Assembly (NCBI GenBank): GCA_963788965.1
Contig: CAWBIK010000006.1
Location: 124,001-188,000 of the forward strand
Source: QHXQ01 sp963788965
GTDB lineage: Bacteria > Acidobacteriota > Blastocatellia > Pyrinomonadales > Pyrinomonadaceae
DNA length: 64,000 nucleotides
Reading direction: 5' to 3'
The position numbers and the translations under genes are program-made. Below the pieces are notes generated by a model that ran no database searches, was not told the DNA's origin, and saw only the letters and a list, made by a program, of their open reading frames with translations. This document shows, piece by piece, positions 36,883 through 45,099 of the stretch. Within the stretch, counting starts at the first letter, position 1; the number at the start of each line of letters is the position of its first letter.

Positions 36883-38400
36883 TCAATCAGCGTCGCCCGC
36901 GAGGCGGACGCAGTTTTTGCGCGCAGCCTTGGCTTCATACATCGCGGCGTCGGCAGCGGTGAGCAACTGCTGCGGCGACTGTGAATGCGCGGGAAACGAA
37001 GCGAGGCCGAAACTCGCGGTCAGCCGCAGACCGAGCTTGCGCCCGCCCGTGAAGGCATGATGCGCGATCTTCTCGCGCACGCGCTCGGCGACGATGATGG
37101 CCTGCTCCGTGTTCGTCTCCGGCAGCACGACGACGAACTCGTCGCCGCCGTAGCGCGCGACCACATCCGTATCGCGCACGCCCGTCAAGATCACAGTCGC
37201 CATCTCCATCAAGACGTGCGACCCGGCGAGATGCCCGTGCCGGTCGTTGACCTCTTTGAAGTCGTCCAGATCGAGAAAGAGCGCCGTCACCGATGAACCA
37301 TAACGACGCGCACGCTTGATCTCTGCGGTCAGATGTTGACGCAAGAAACGCGCGTTGTGCAGTTTGGTCAGATCGTCCGTGAGCGAGAGGCGTTCGGCCT
37401 CGGCGATGCGGACTGAGTTGGCGAGCGCAGCCGCGGCCGGCACGGCGAGCGCCACGACGAGCGCCGCCTCGCGCCGCGTGAACGCGCGGGCCTGCGCGCC
37501 TTCGCGCACCGCTTCGATGACGCCGAGCACACGCCCGCCGCACGCCAGCGGCACGGCCAGTGTGCGCCGCGCCCCTTCCGTCTTGCGCGCGGGTTCGACG
37601 CGCGTGAGCGCCGCGCGGGCCGCGCGCGACTCGTAGCCCGCCAGCGCAAGCAACGGATCGCCGCCCACCAACGCACGCCGCCAATCGTCTTCGGCCAAGG
37701 CGCGCTCGCTCTCGGTCAACCCGCGCACGGCCAGCGGCTCGAAGCTCGCGCCCTGCGGCCCGCGTGCTTCCTCAGTCAAATAGAGCGCCCAGCGGTCGGC
37801 GTTGACGAGCGGCGCGAAACCGGCCAGTGCCGTCTGCGCCGCGCTCCGCTGATCTGTGACGAAGTGCAGGGCGGCAACCAACTCGAAGGCCGCGCGCAAC
37901 TGCGCGACAGGCAAACGCTCCGGCAACAACAGACTCGCGGGCGCATGTTCAACCTCGCTCACATGGGCAGCAGCCGTCGTCTCGCCCGCGCCCGCGCCGC
38001 TCGCTTCAAGTTCACGCAGCAGCGCGGGCACTTGTGCCGGTTCATCCGCGACCGCGTGGAAGCCGAGCCGCTGCAACACGGCCGCGTCGAGTCTGTGAAC
38101 GGGCGCTAACGTGTGCGCCTCGCCATGCCTGCGACACGCGACGAGCAACGCTTCGGGCCACGCTTCGACCGCGCGCCCGACCGCCGCGCGCACTATGCCT
38201 GCATCCGCGCCGTCGGCCACTTCGAGCAAGACGAACTCCGTCTCACTCGCCGCTTGTGTCGCGTCGGCATAGAACATCGCCGAGTCGCAACCGGCGTGGC
38301 CCGCCGTGACAGTCGCGCGCATGCCCGCCGCGTGCAAGGCATTGAGCAGCGCCGCCGACGCGGTCGCTTCCTGTTCGGTTGTCAGCAGGACAACGTGCAT
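36883..38400 (-). CDS. GAF-GGDEF diguanylate cyclase
   Basis: The 505-residue protein starts at ATG 38400 (MHVVLLTTEQEATASAALL). The first 125 residues look like a degenerate receiver-type domain. The middle (about 165-340) is GAF-like, with VALHFVTDQRSAAQT-type helices and LAVPLACGGRVLGVIEAV. The C-terminus is a GGDEF domain: LTDDLTKLHNARFLRQHL, ALFLDLDDFKEVNDRHGHLA and VARYGGDEFVVVLPET. RDTD sits five residues before GGDEF, so the product-inhibition I-site is present. The protein should make cyclic di-GMP from two GTP. No membrane segment is visible. Confidence 0.9.
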   Translation of the reverse strand: MHVVLLTTEQEATASAALLNALHAAGMRATVTAGHAGCDSAMFYADATQAASETEFVLLEVADGADAGIVRAAVGRAVEAWPEALLVACRRHGEAHTLAPVHRLDAAVLQRLGFHAVADEPAQVPALLRELEASGAGAGETTAAAHVSEVEHAPASLLLPERLPVAQLRAAFELVAALHFVTDQRSAAQTALAGFAPLVNADRWALYLTEEARGPQGASFEPLAVRGLTESERALAEDDWRRALVGGDPLLALAGYESRAARAALTRVEPARKTEGARRTLAVPLACGGRVLGVIEAVREGAQARAFTRREAALVVALAVPAAAALANSVRIAEAERLSLTDDLTKLHNARFLRQHLTAEIKRARRYGSSVTALFLDLDDFKEVNDRHGHLAGSHVLMEMATVILTGVRDTDVVARYGGDEFVVVLPETNTEQAIIVAERVREKIAHHAFTGGRKLGLRLTASFGLASFPAHSQSPQQLLTAADAAMYEAKAARKNCVRLAGDAD

Positions 38401-38405
38401 AACAG

Positions 38406-38516
38406 CAGTGACAAGTGACAAGTGACGAGTGACAAGTTGAAAGACGCGACGGGTGACACAGCAGCGGTCAGCAGTCAACTTTAGCTTTTTGTTTTTAGCT
38501 GATCGCTGACTGCTTT
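38406..38516. repeat. two unit-repeat elements upstream of the GGDEF gene
   Basis: From 38407 to 38436 the sequence is a run of AGTGACA/AGTGACG units, complementary to the CACTTGTCACTTGTGAC run at 31800-31820. From 38463 an AGCGGTCAGCAGTCA arm faces TGATCGCTGACTGCT (38500-38514) with two mismatches. Both lie between the FecR-domain and GGDEF genes. Confidence 0.65.
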
Positions 38517-38519
38517 CTG

Positions 38520-39785
38520 TTACCCGCTGCCGGTGACGAGCTTTTGGCGCGTGCGCGCCTTGTTGCCGTGCGGGTCTTCGACTTCGAGCGCCACTTCGCG
38601 TGTGCCGGGTGGCGCGGTGAATTGCAATTGGAACGAGCCGTCGGGCGTGGCGACTGTTTCGCGCCCCGCGATGCGGACGGTGTTGCCGGCCTGCGTGCGC
38701 CCGCGCGCGATGAAAATCTGACCGGCGATATATTCAAAGGTCACGTTGGCGACGGTGACGCGTTCGCCCGTCTCTTCGCCCGTGGCGACCGTGAACTTCA
38801 TCGCCTCGCTCCACTCGCTCGTCTGGCCCGACGAGGCGACCGCCCGCACGCGCCAGAAATAAACGCCGGGGCGCAGGTCGCCGACGCCGAACTCCGTGAC
38901 TTCGAGTTGATCGCGCTCGATCACTTTGCCCGCCGCGACGAAGAAGGGCGAGGTCGCAATTTCGACGCGATAATGGCCGGGCGTGCCTGAGGCGGGTCGT
39001 TGCCAGCGCAAGGCCACATTGGCCGCGCCGCCCGCGCCGACCATGATCTTTTCCAGATCGCGCGGCAACATGGGCGTGGGCACGTCGAGCAGATGCTCGC
39101 GGCTCTTGACCGAACCTGATTGGTTGAAGGCGACGTACTCGCCGGGTTGCAAGACGGTATGCTCGCCGCCGCGCGAGGTCATATCAACTGCGCCGGTCGT
39201 GACGCGTATATCTTCCGTGTTGTCTTCACGCACGCCGAAACTCGCGCCGGTCTGGGCCGAGAGGTTGCTCTTCGTCAAGGGCGTCTCGACGATGTTGCGC
39301 GAGCCTTCGGTCTGTTGCTCGGTGCGGACGTTGACCTGTCCGCGTGCGACCGCGACGCGCACGTTCGTCCGGTTGCTGCCTTCGACGCTCGTGTTGTCGC
39401 GGATGGTAACGACGCTGTTGGAGCGCACGACGAGTGTTGAGCCGTCGGCGAGTTGAATGCGCGCGCGCCCGTCAGCTTGTGTCTGCACGATGTCGCCGGG
39501 ATAGAGTTGCGTATCGCTGCGGGCCAGCAACGTCTCGCGCGTCTGCGCGCGCACGACGCGCACGTCGCCGTCGAAGGAGACGAAGCGCGCGCCGGCCGGC
39601 ACGTCCACCGCCGCCACGATGCGCTTGAACGGGTTGCCGTAGAGCCAACTGTAGACGCCGAGGCTGCCCGCCGCGACGACGCAGAGCAGCAGCGCGATCA
39701 TCAGGTAGATGCTGCGCTTCGACACGATCCACCATTCGACATCGAAATGATGAGGTTTTGCCACCATAGTTCTTGATAGACGCAT
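38520..39785 (-). CDS. membrane-anchored FecR-domain protein with Fn3-like domain
   Basis: The 421-residue protein has a cytoplasmic start, one helix (SIYLMIALLLCVVAAGSLGV, about residues 25-45) and a FecR domain (AGARFVSFDGDVRVV, YPGDIVQTQADGRARIQLAD, LVVRSNSVVTIRDN). A second beta domain ends TVLQPGEYVAFNQSG. A Fn3-like module follows (LRWQRPASGTPGHYRVEIAT, LRPGVYFWRVRAVASSGQTS), then a C-terminal Ig-like segment ending KLVTGSG. FecR domains usually carry signals across the membrane or bind cell-wall material; no sigma-factor gene is adjacent. ATG 39785 or 39767 may be the start. Confidence 0.8.
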   Translation of the reverse strand: MRLSRTMVAKPHHFDVEWWIVSKRSIYLMIALLLCVVAAGSLGVYSWLYGNPFKRIVAAVDVPAGARFVSFDGDVRVVRAQTRETLLARSDTQLYPGDIVQTQADGRARIQLADGSTLVVRSNSVVTIRDNTSVEGSNRTNVRVAVARGQVNVRTEQQTEGSRNIVETPLTKSNLSAQTGASFGVREDNTEDIRVTTGAVDMTSRGGEHTVLQPGEYVAFNQSGSVKSREHLLDVPTPMLPRDLEKIMVGAGGAANVALRWQRPASGTPGHYRVEIATSPFFVAAGKVIERDQLEVTEFGVGDLRPGVYFWRVRAVASSGQTSEWSEAMKFTVATGEETGERVTVANVTFEYIAGQIFIARGRTQAGNTVRIAGRETVATPDGSFQLQFTAPPGTREVALEVEDPHGNKARTRQKLVTGSG

Positions 39786-40079
39786 ACGTCACCCGTCGGC
39801 GAGGACGCAGTGAATAACCGGCATAGAGAGTCGATTCGGTTGCGAGACGCTTGGCAGCCTCCGTTGCAGGAGGCATCCGAGGAGGGGGCAAGACGGAAGC
39901 GGGCGGTGCGGCCACACCACCCTAAAAACACGTTAACACAGTGGCGCGCGCGCGTTCAAGAATAATAATTTGCGGGCGGCGAGGCGAGCATAGAAATGAT
40001 GCAGGCGGAAATGCTAAATGATGAATAAAGAACTGATCGGCCTGTCATTATTCACCGTGCCGTCTGCGCGGCGGCCTTG
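39786..40079. other. intergenic region with small hairpins
   Basis: No gene is seen in these 294 bases. GCCTCC-GTTGCA-GGAGGC (39857-39874) is a perfect small hairpin in the leader of the FecR gene. An ATGATGAATAA-like unit at 40018-40028 with a partial TCATTATTCA partner at 40045-40054 is a weak member of the host hairpin family and lies just beyond the TerC-family gene stop. Confidence 0.45.
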
Positions 40080-41135
40080 CTATTTTACGGCGGGCGGTTC
40101 TTCGGCCGTTGGTTCGTCTGCGCCGAGGCGGCCCTCGTCGTCGTCGAAGGGCGAGTTGAAGCCTTCGGGCAGTTGGACTTCGATACCCGTCTCGGTGTGC
40201 TGGGGCCAGATGATCGAGGCGACGACCGAGCCGAGCAGCACGACGGCGACGACCGCGAGCGCAACGACCGGCGGAAGCTCGATGTGGACGATCTCGGCCA
40301 GCATCTTTGCACCGATGAAGGTCAAGACGATGGCGAGGCCCGTCTTCAAATAGTGGAATTTCTCGACCACGCCCGCGAGCAGGAAGTAGAAGGTACGCAG
40401 TCCTAAGATAGCGAAGACATTGGACGTGTAGACGATGAACGGCTTGGTCGTGACGGCGAAGATGGCCGGGATCGAGTCCACGGCGAAGACCAGATCGGTG
40501 ACTTCGACCGTGATCAGCACGAGCAGCAGCAGCGTGCCCATGCGTTTCCCGTCCGCCGTGCGCGTGAAGAAGTGGCTGCCTTCGTAGTGCCTTGTGACGG
40601 GCACGTAGCGCGTGACGAGCCGCACGACGCGGTTATCTTCCGGGTTCACGTTCTCGTCGCCCTGCCGGAACATCTGTATGCCGGTGTAGATGAGGAACGC
40701 GCCGAAGATGTAGATGATGAAGTGGAACTTCTCGATCAGCACCGCCCCGATCCCGATCATGATGCCGCGCATCACAAGCGCGCCGATGATGCCCCAATAG
40801 AGGACGCGGTGCTGGTACTTCGCCGGGACTTTGAAGTAGGCAAAGATGAGCAGGAAGATGAACAGGTTATCGACCGAGAGCGATAGCTCGATGATGTAGC
40901 CGGTGAGATAAGTGATGACGGCTTCGATGCCCGCGTCGTGGCCGCTGGCGGTGCTGTAGCGCCAATAGACCACGCCGGAAAACAGGAGTGCGAGCGTGAT
41001 CCAGACGGCGCTCCACCCGACCGCCTGCCGGTAAGTGGTGACGTGCGCCTTGCGATTGAACAGACCCAGATCAACCGCCAGCATAAGTAGGATGAAGGCC
41101 GTAAAACCCACCCACAACCAGACTGATTCGCCCAT
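40080..41135 (-). CDS. TerC/Alx-family membrane protein
   Basis: From ATG 41135 the protein has 351 residues and about nine helices. The TerC signatures are 'LTGYIIELSLSVDNLFIFLL' and 'ITVEVTDLVFAVDSIPAIFA' (paired acidic motifs in membrane helices), with FGAFLIYTGIQMFRQGDENV between them. Members of this group have been linked to manganese export for metal loading of secreted proteins, and to tellurite resistance. The C-terminus is acidic (LGADEPTAEEPPAVK). I looked for a manganese (yybP-ykoY) riboswitch upstream and did not see one. Confidence 0.88.
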   Translation of the reverse strand: MGESVWLWVGFTAFILLMLAVDLGLFNRKAHVTTYRQAVGWSAVWITLALLFSGVVYWRYSTASGHDAGIEAVITYLTGYIIELSLSVDNLFIFLLIFAYFKVPAKYQHRVLYWGIIGALVMRGIMIGIGAVLIEKFHFIIYIFGAFLIYTGIQMFRQGDENVNPEDNRVVRLVTRYVPVTRHYEGSHFFTRTADGKRMGTLLLLVLITVEVTDLVFAVDSIPAIFAVTTKPFIVYTSNVFAILGLRTFYFLLAGVVEKFHYLKTGLAIVLTFIGAKMLAEIVHIELPPVVALAVVAVVLLGSVVASIIWPQHTETGIEVQLPEGFNSPFDDDEGRLGADEPTAEEPPAVK

Positions 41136-41196
41136 GGCGCTAGATATAACATTCCGCGCGCGGGCGGCGCAAAGGCACAGGGCCGTTAATAGTTTC

Positions 41197-41266
41197 AAGT
41201 TTCAGGTGCTAGGGGCGCGTGCGTCGGTCGCGGAATAGGGAACTGGCCGCCGTAAACCTGAAACTT
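41197..41266. repeat. inverted repeat between divergent terC-like and ppiD-like genes
   Basis: AAGTTTCAGGT (41197-41207) is the exact reverse complement of ACCTGAAACTT (41256-41266), with 48 bases between. The left side starts with a doubled AGTTTCA unit. Confidence 0.6.
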
Positions 41267-41398
41267 TGTTCCCCGGTTGCGACGGCGCGCGCGTGTCCGC
41301 TACAATCGTCCGCTTGCGAGCAGGGCCGCCGGGTCGTCTATCTGCCAAGCGCACAAATCGAAGGTTACTACCGCTTTAGTTTCGGAAGGGTTTAAGAC

Positions 41399-43423
41399 AT
41401 GCTGAAAGTATTTAGCCGCATGGAGCGCGCCCACAAAGGGGTGCTGCTGTTTTTCGCCGCATTGATGGGCTTGAGCCTCGTCGTCTTCTACGCGCCGGGG
41501 CGCAATCTGGCCGACGTGCCGGCGAACACGGAAGTCATCGCCAAAGTCAACGGCGACGAGATCACCGTGGGCGATCTGTCCCGCATTAAAGAGTCTTACT
41601 CGCAGTTTGGGATGAACCTGGCGCAGTTGGGCGGCGACCGCCGCTTCCTCGACGGGTTGATCCGCGACCGCATCACCGTGCAAGAGGCGAAGCGGTTGGA
41701 CCTCATCGCCTCGGACGCAGAGGTGCGGGCCGAGATCGTCAAGCAGTTTCCCGATGCCGCGTCGGGCAGCGGCGACGGCTTTGATCGTTACAAGGATAGA
41801 GTGACGACCGCTTACGGCAGTGTCGAGAAGTATGAACAGTCGATCCGCGACGCGCTCGCCGTGCAGAAGTTGCGCGCCTTCGTCACGACCGGCGTGAACA
41901 CTTCCGAGCAAGAGGTCAAGGACGACTACGTGCGTAAGAGCACGAGCTTTGAGATCACTTACGTGCCCGTGGCCGCCGACAAGTTGGCCGCCCGCATCCA
42001 ACCCACGGACGAAGAACTACAAAAGCATTACGACGAACACAAGACCGACTTTCGCTTCCTCGAAACACAGAAGAAGATTCGCTATCTGTTCGTCGATCAA
42101 ACGAAGGTCGGCGAGCGGTTGACGATCCCGGACGAAGAGTTGCGCGCCGAATACAACCAACTGCCGCCGGACAAGAAGCAGGCGGGCGTGAAGGTGCAAC
42201 AGATCGTGTTGAAGGTTGCGCGCCTTGATGATCCAAAGCTGGATCAAGAAGTGCTGACCAAGGGCACGCAGATCGCCAGCGAGTTGCGCGACGGCGGCGA
42301 CGCGACGAAGCCGGTTGACGAGCAGAAGTTCGCCGAAGCGGCCAAGGGTAAGTCGGAAGACCCGGCGACGGCCAAAGCGGGCGGTTGGCTGCCCGTGCCC
42401 GTGCGCCGCAACCCGAACAAGCCGAACGAACTGGCGCAACGCGTGCTCGAACTGAAAGACGGCGAGATCACCGAGCCGCTGTTCGACAGAGCGGCGCGGG
42501 CTTATTACATCTTCCGGCGCGGCCCGTCCGTGCCCAAGTCGTTCGAGGACGCGCGGCAGGAGTTGCTCGTCTCGTTGCGCAATCGCCGCGCTTACAAGTC
42601 GGCGGCCGATCTGGCGGGGCGTGCGGCGGCGCGTTTGAAAGAGACGAAGGACGTGCAGAAGGTAGCCGACGAGTTAGCTAAAGAGGCCAACATGACGCCG
42701 GCCCAAATGGTCAAAGAGACGCCGCTCATCAAACCGGGCGACACCGTGCCCGACATCGGCAGTTCGCCGCAGTTTGAAGAAGCCATCAAGCCGCTCGAAA
42801 CGGCGGGCGACGTGGGCGACCGCACGCCCATCAAGAACGGCTTCGCCATCCCGCTGCTCGTCGAGAAGCGCGACCCGCGCATCCCCGACTTGGCCGAAGT
42901 CAAAGATCAAGTCGCGGAGCGCGTCAAGGGCGAGCGCGCGAAAGCGCAACTCGAACAGGCGGCGCGCGACATCGCCAACGCCGCGAACAGCCCCGCCGAT
43001 CTCAAAGCCGCGGCCGAAAAGTACGGGCTTGAAGCGAAGACCATCGACAAGTTTCGCACCGGCCAGCCGCTCGAAGATGCGGGCGCAAGCCCCGCGTTCG
43101 GCGAAGCGATCTATAACCTGAAGCCGGGCGAGGTGACGAAGACGCCCGTGCAAGCCGGCGACACGTGGCTCGTCGGCGGGCTGGTCAAGCGCACGGACGC
43201 CGACCTCGCCGAATTCAACAAGCAGCGCGAGCAGTTGCTTGAGACGGCGCGCACGACCAAGCAGGGCGGCGTCTACGAAGACTATATCAGCGCCCTGCGC
43301 GCCCGTTACGAACGTGATGGGAAGATCAAGGTCTATGACGACGTGCTCACGCGCATCGTCTCGGAAGAAGAACCCCCGCCCGTCTCCATGCCGCGCAACT
43401 TCCCCATCCCGACCGGGAAGTAA
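41399..43423 (+). CDS. ppiD: PpiD/SurA-like periplasmic peptidyl-prolyl isomerase
   Basis: The 674-residue protein has a cytoplasmic start, one helix (GVLLFFAALMGLSLVVFYAP, about residues 14-33) and a SurA-type N-terminal chaperone domain (VNGDEITVGDLSRIK). Parvulin-like parts follow ('GVKVQQIVLKVARLDD', 'AEAAKGKSEDPATAKAGGWL', and a later 'ASPAFGEAIYNLKPGEVTKT'). Such proteins are anchored to the inner membrane and help outer proteins fold after secretion. The frame is intact. A rho-independent terminator follows the stop after 26 bases. Confidence 0.85.
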   Translation: MLKVFSRMERAHKGVLLFFAALMGLSLVVFYAPGRNLADVPANTEVIAKVNGDEITVGDLSRIKESYSQFGMNLAQLGGDRRFLDGLIRDRITVQEAKRLDLIASDAEVRAEIVKQFPDAASGSGDGFDRYKDRVTTAYGSVEKYEQSIRDALAVQKLRAFVTTGVNTSEQEVKDDYVRKSTSFEITYVPVAADKLAARIQPTDEELQKHYDEHKTDFRFLETQKKIRYLFVDQTKVGERLTIPDEELRAEYNQLPPDKKQAGVKVQQIVLKVARLDDPKLDQEVLTKGTQIASELRDGGDATKPVDEQKFAEAAKGKSEDPATAKAGGWLPVPVRRNPNKPNELAQRVLELKDGEITEPLFDRAARAYYIFRRGPSVPKSFEDARQELLVSLRNRRAYKSAADLAGRAAARLKETKDVQKVADELAKEANMTPAQMVKETPLIKPGDTVPDIGSSPQFEEAIKPLETAGDVGDRTPIKNGFAIPLLVEKRDPRIPDLAEVKDQVAERVKGERAKAQLEQAARDIANAANSPADLKAAAEKYGLEAKTIDKFRTGQPLEDAGASPAFGEAIYNLKPGEVTKTPVQAGDTWLVGGLVKRTDADLAEFNKQREQLLETARTTKQGGVYEDYISALRARYERDGKIKVYDDVLTRIVSEEEPPPVSMPRNFPIPTGK

Positions 43424-43449
43424 CAGACCAAAGCGGCCGATAAAAGTTC

Positions 43450-43497
43450 AGCCGGGTAAGCACGCATCATTGCGCGCTTACCCGGCTGATGTTTTTT
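43450..43497 (+). terminator. rho-independent terminator of the PpiD-like gene
   Basis: AGCCGGGTAAGC (43450-43461) pairs perfectly with GCTTACCCGGCT (43476-43487) around a 14-nt loop and is followed by a seven-T run (43491-43497). It is the clearest canonical terminator of the window. The next gene comes from the other side. Confidence 0.92.
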
Positions 43498-43562
43498 TAT
43501 CTCGCAACTGATCGTAAAGTTGAAAGCGCAAACTTGCGATCAATCATTTGAGATCGTGCGTG

Positions 43563-44576
43563 TTAGAACACGCGCACGAGGGTCGCCACGTTCTCGTCCG
43601 CGAGTTCGAGTCTGACCTGCACTTCGTTGCCTTGCGTCGAGACTTTCGTGCTGTCCACGAGTTGCTGCACGAGCTTCGCTTTCTCACCTTTCAGGCTGGC
43701 GATGGCGAACGGCGCTAGTTGCTTCAAGCCTTCAACCGTGTCGCTTAACGTGCGCGCGGACGCCGCGTCTTCGGTGCGCAGCACGGTCAGCATTTGGAAG
43801 CCGCCGGCCGTTGCGCTGAGCGTGCCGTAGAACTGGCGGATCGCGGCGATGCTGCGGCTGATCTCCGGGCTGAGAATGTCGAGTTGCCGCGTGAGCGCCA
43901 CGGGCGCGTTGCCGCCGAGTCCGAGGATCGCGTTCGGGTCGCGCGTCGCCAGTGCCGCTACCTCGTTTGAGACGTGCGCCCCGCCGTTCGCCGCGTCGAT
44001 GGTTGCGCGCACGCGCTCGGTCTGCCCGAAGGCGAGCGTGTGTTGGTCCAACACCACGGCCGCCAACTCCGTCCACTTCAAATTGAGGAAGCCGATCTGT
44101 TTGTCGAGCGTAAAGACATAGACGGTCTTGCCCTTGTACTGTTGCGCCACATACTTGCCCTGCGCGGCGATGCGCCCCGCCGCGACAAGCGCCGCCGCGT
44201 TGAAGTTGCCGCGTGCGACCGTGACCGCGTCCATCTTCACCTTGTTCGGCCCCGTCTCAACAAACTTCACGCCGATGGCCACGCGCTCGAACTGGCGCGG
44301 GTCAAGCCCCGTGCGCGTCTTGAACGCTTCGATGTCCGCATTGATCTCGTTAAGCTTCGCCGGTTCGGTGGCGAAGATGCGCGGCAGTGCTTCTTTGTAG
44401 AGACGTTGCACGTCCACAGCCAATACGGCGTCGGACGCAGGCAGCGCCGCCACCGCCGCCGGCACTGTTGACTGCGCGACCGGCGCACTCGCGCGGCGCT
44501 TGGTCTGCGCGCTGCCGGGCTGCACGCCCGCCGTCAACAGCGCCGCAAGCGCCAAAACATAAACAATTCGCTTCAT
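43563..44576 (-). CDS. secreted hypothetical protein
   Basis: From ATG 44576 the protein has 337 residues with a signal peptide (MKRIVYVLALAALLTAGVQP, ending in SAQ). It then has a mixed domain starting PASDAVLAVDVQRLYKEALP and a long helical body including 'GLDPRQFERVAIGVKFVET' and 'LGLGGNAPVALTRQL'. This resembles periplasmic proteins that report 'DUF3352-like' folds, but I cannot name a family. It converges with the PpiD-like gene. A start further upstream (44744) is rejected because the signal peptide lies at 44576. Confidence 0.75.
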   Translation of the reverse strand: MKRIVYVLALAALLTAGVQPGSAQTKRRASAPVAQSTVPAAVAALPASDAVLAVDVQRLYKEALPRIFATEPAKLNEINADIEAFKTRTGLDPRQFERVAIGVKFVETGPNKVKMDAVTVARGNFNAAALVAAGRIAAQGKYVAQQYKGKTVYVFTLDKQIGFLNLKWTELAAVVLDQHTLAFGQTERVRATIDAANGGAHVSNEVAALATRDPNAILGLGGNAPVALTRQLDILSPEISRSIAAIRQFYGTLSATAGGFQMLTVLRTEDAASARTLSDTVEGLKQLAPFAIASLKGEKAKLVQQLVDSTKVSTQGNEVQVRLELADENVATLVRVF

Positions 44577-45099
44577 CTGAAATCCTTTCGCCCGCTGATA
44601 AAATTGACGGCCCACACGAGCCGTCCGCGCTCTCCTAAACTTTGAGGGAGAATGTTTTGTAGTCGGATGCGACCCGCACCGGCCCGGTTGGCTTAAACCC
44701 GCGCACCACGACGCACAACACATAAGACGCAGTTGCGGCTGCAAACGTTATCAACTTAAAAGCACGAGCCTTCGACAACTCACAAACTCAACCCCAAAAA
44801 CATAAAAAGAACTCAGCCATCAAGTTCACAATGCACAGTGCATTGTCCGTCGACTAAACATTTCCCGTTGCATTCGCACTACATTTAATGATACTTGCCA
44901 ACCGTGACAAGCACCGCACGACAATGAACGCCGGAACGCAACCTGCACGCACGTTCACTGTCAGCCTTCGCCTGTTACGCTGTGCCGATGTTAGCACACG
45001 CCTCTCTGCACCTCTGAACCGGACGCGCGGCGCAAAGCCCGAAGCACCACGCCGCCGCCCCTCTCGCCGTTAACACGCCGCACATACCAACGTCAGCCG
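44577..45099. other. gene-free divergent promoter region
   Basis: This 523-nt gap separates divergent genes and must hold both promoters. I see no gene. It becomes locally AT-rich from 44740 to 44930, and contains the palindrome listed at 44828-44846. Confidence 0.6.
44828..44846. promoter_or_regulatory. possible operator palindrome
   Basis: ACAATGCAC and GTGCATTGT are perfect 9-bp arms around one central A, in the AT-rich part of a divergent promoter region. The size and spacing fit a dimeric regulator site. No partner protein is apparent nearby. Confidence 0.4.

Noticed and set aside
39786..39960. Cyclic di-GMP riboswitch in the FecR leader, near a GGDEF gene
   Set aside because: A small GCCTCC/GGAGGC hairpin exists, but the conserved core of the cyclic di-GMP aptamer cannot be matched.
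40005..40060. Terminator-like inverted repeat after the TerC-family gene
   Set aside because: The ATGATGAATAA-type left arm has only a partial right arm, so I list it as a weak family member and not as a terminator.
41136..41398. Manganese (yybP-ykoY) riboswitch before the TerC-family gene
   Set aside because: The conserved loop sequences of that riboswitch were not found; only a simple inverted repeat is present.
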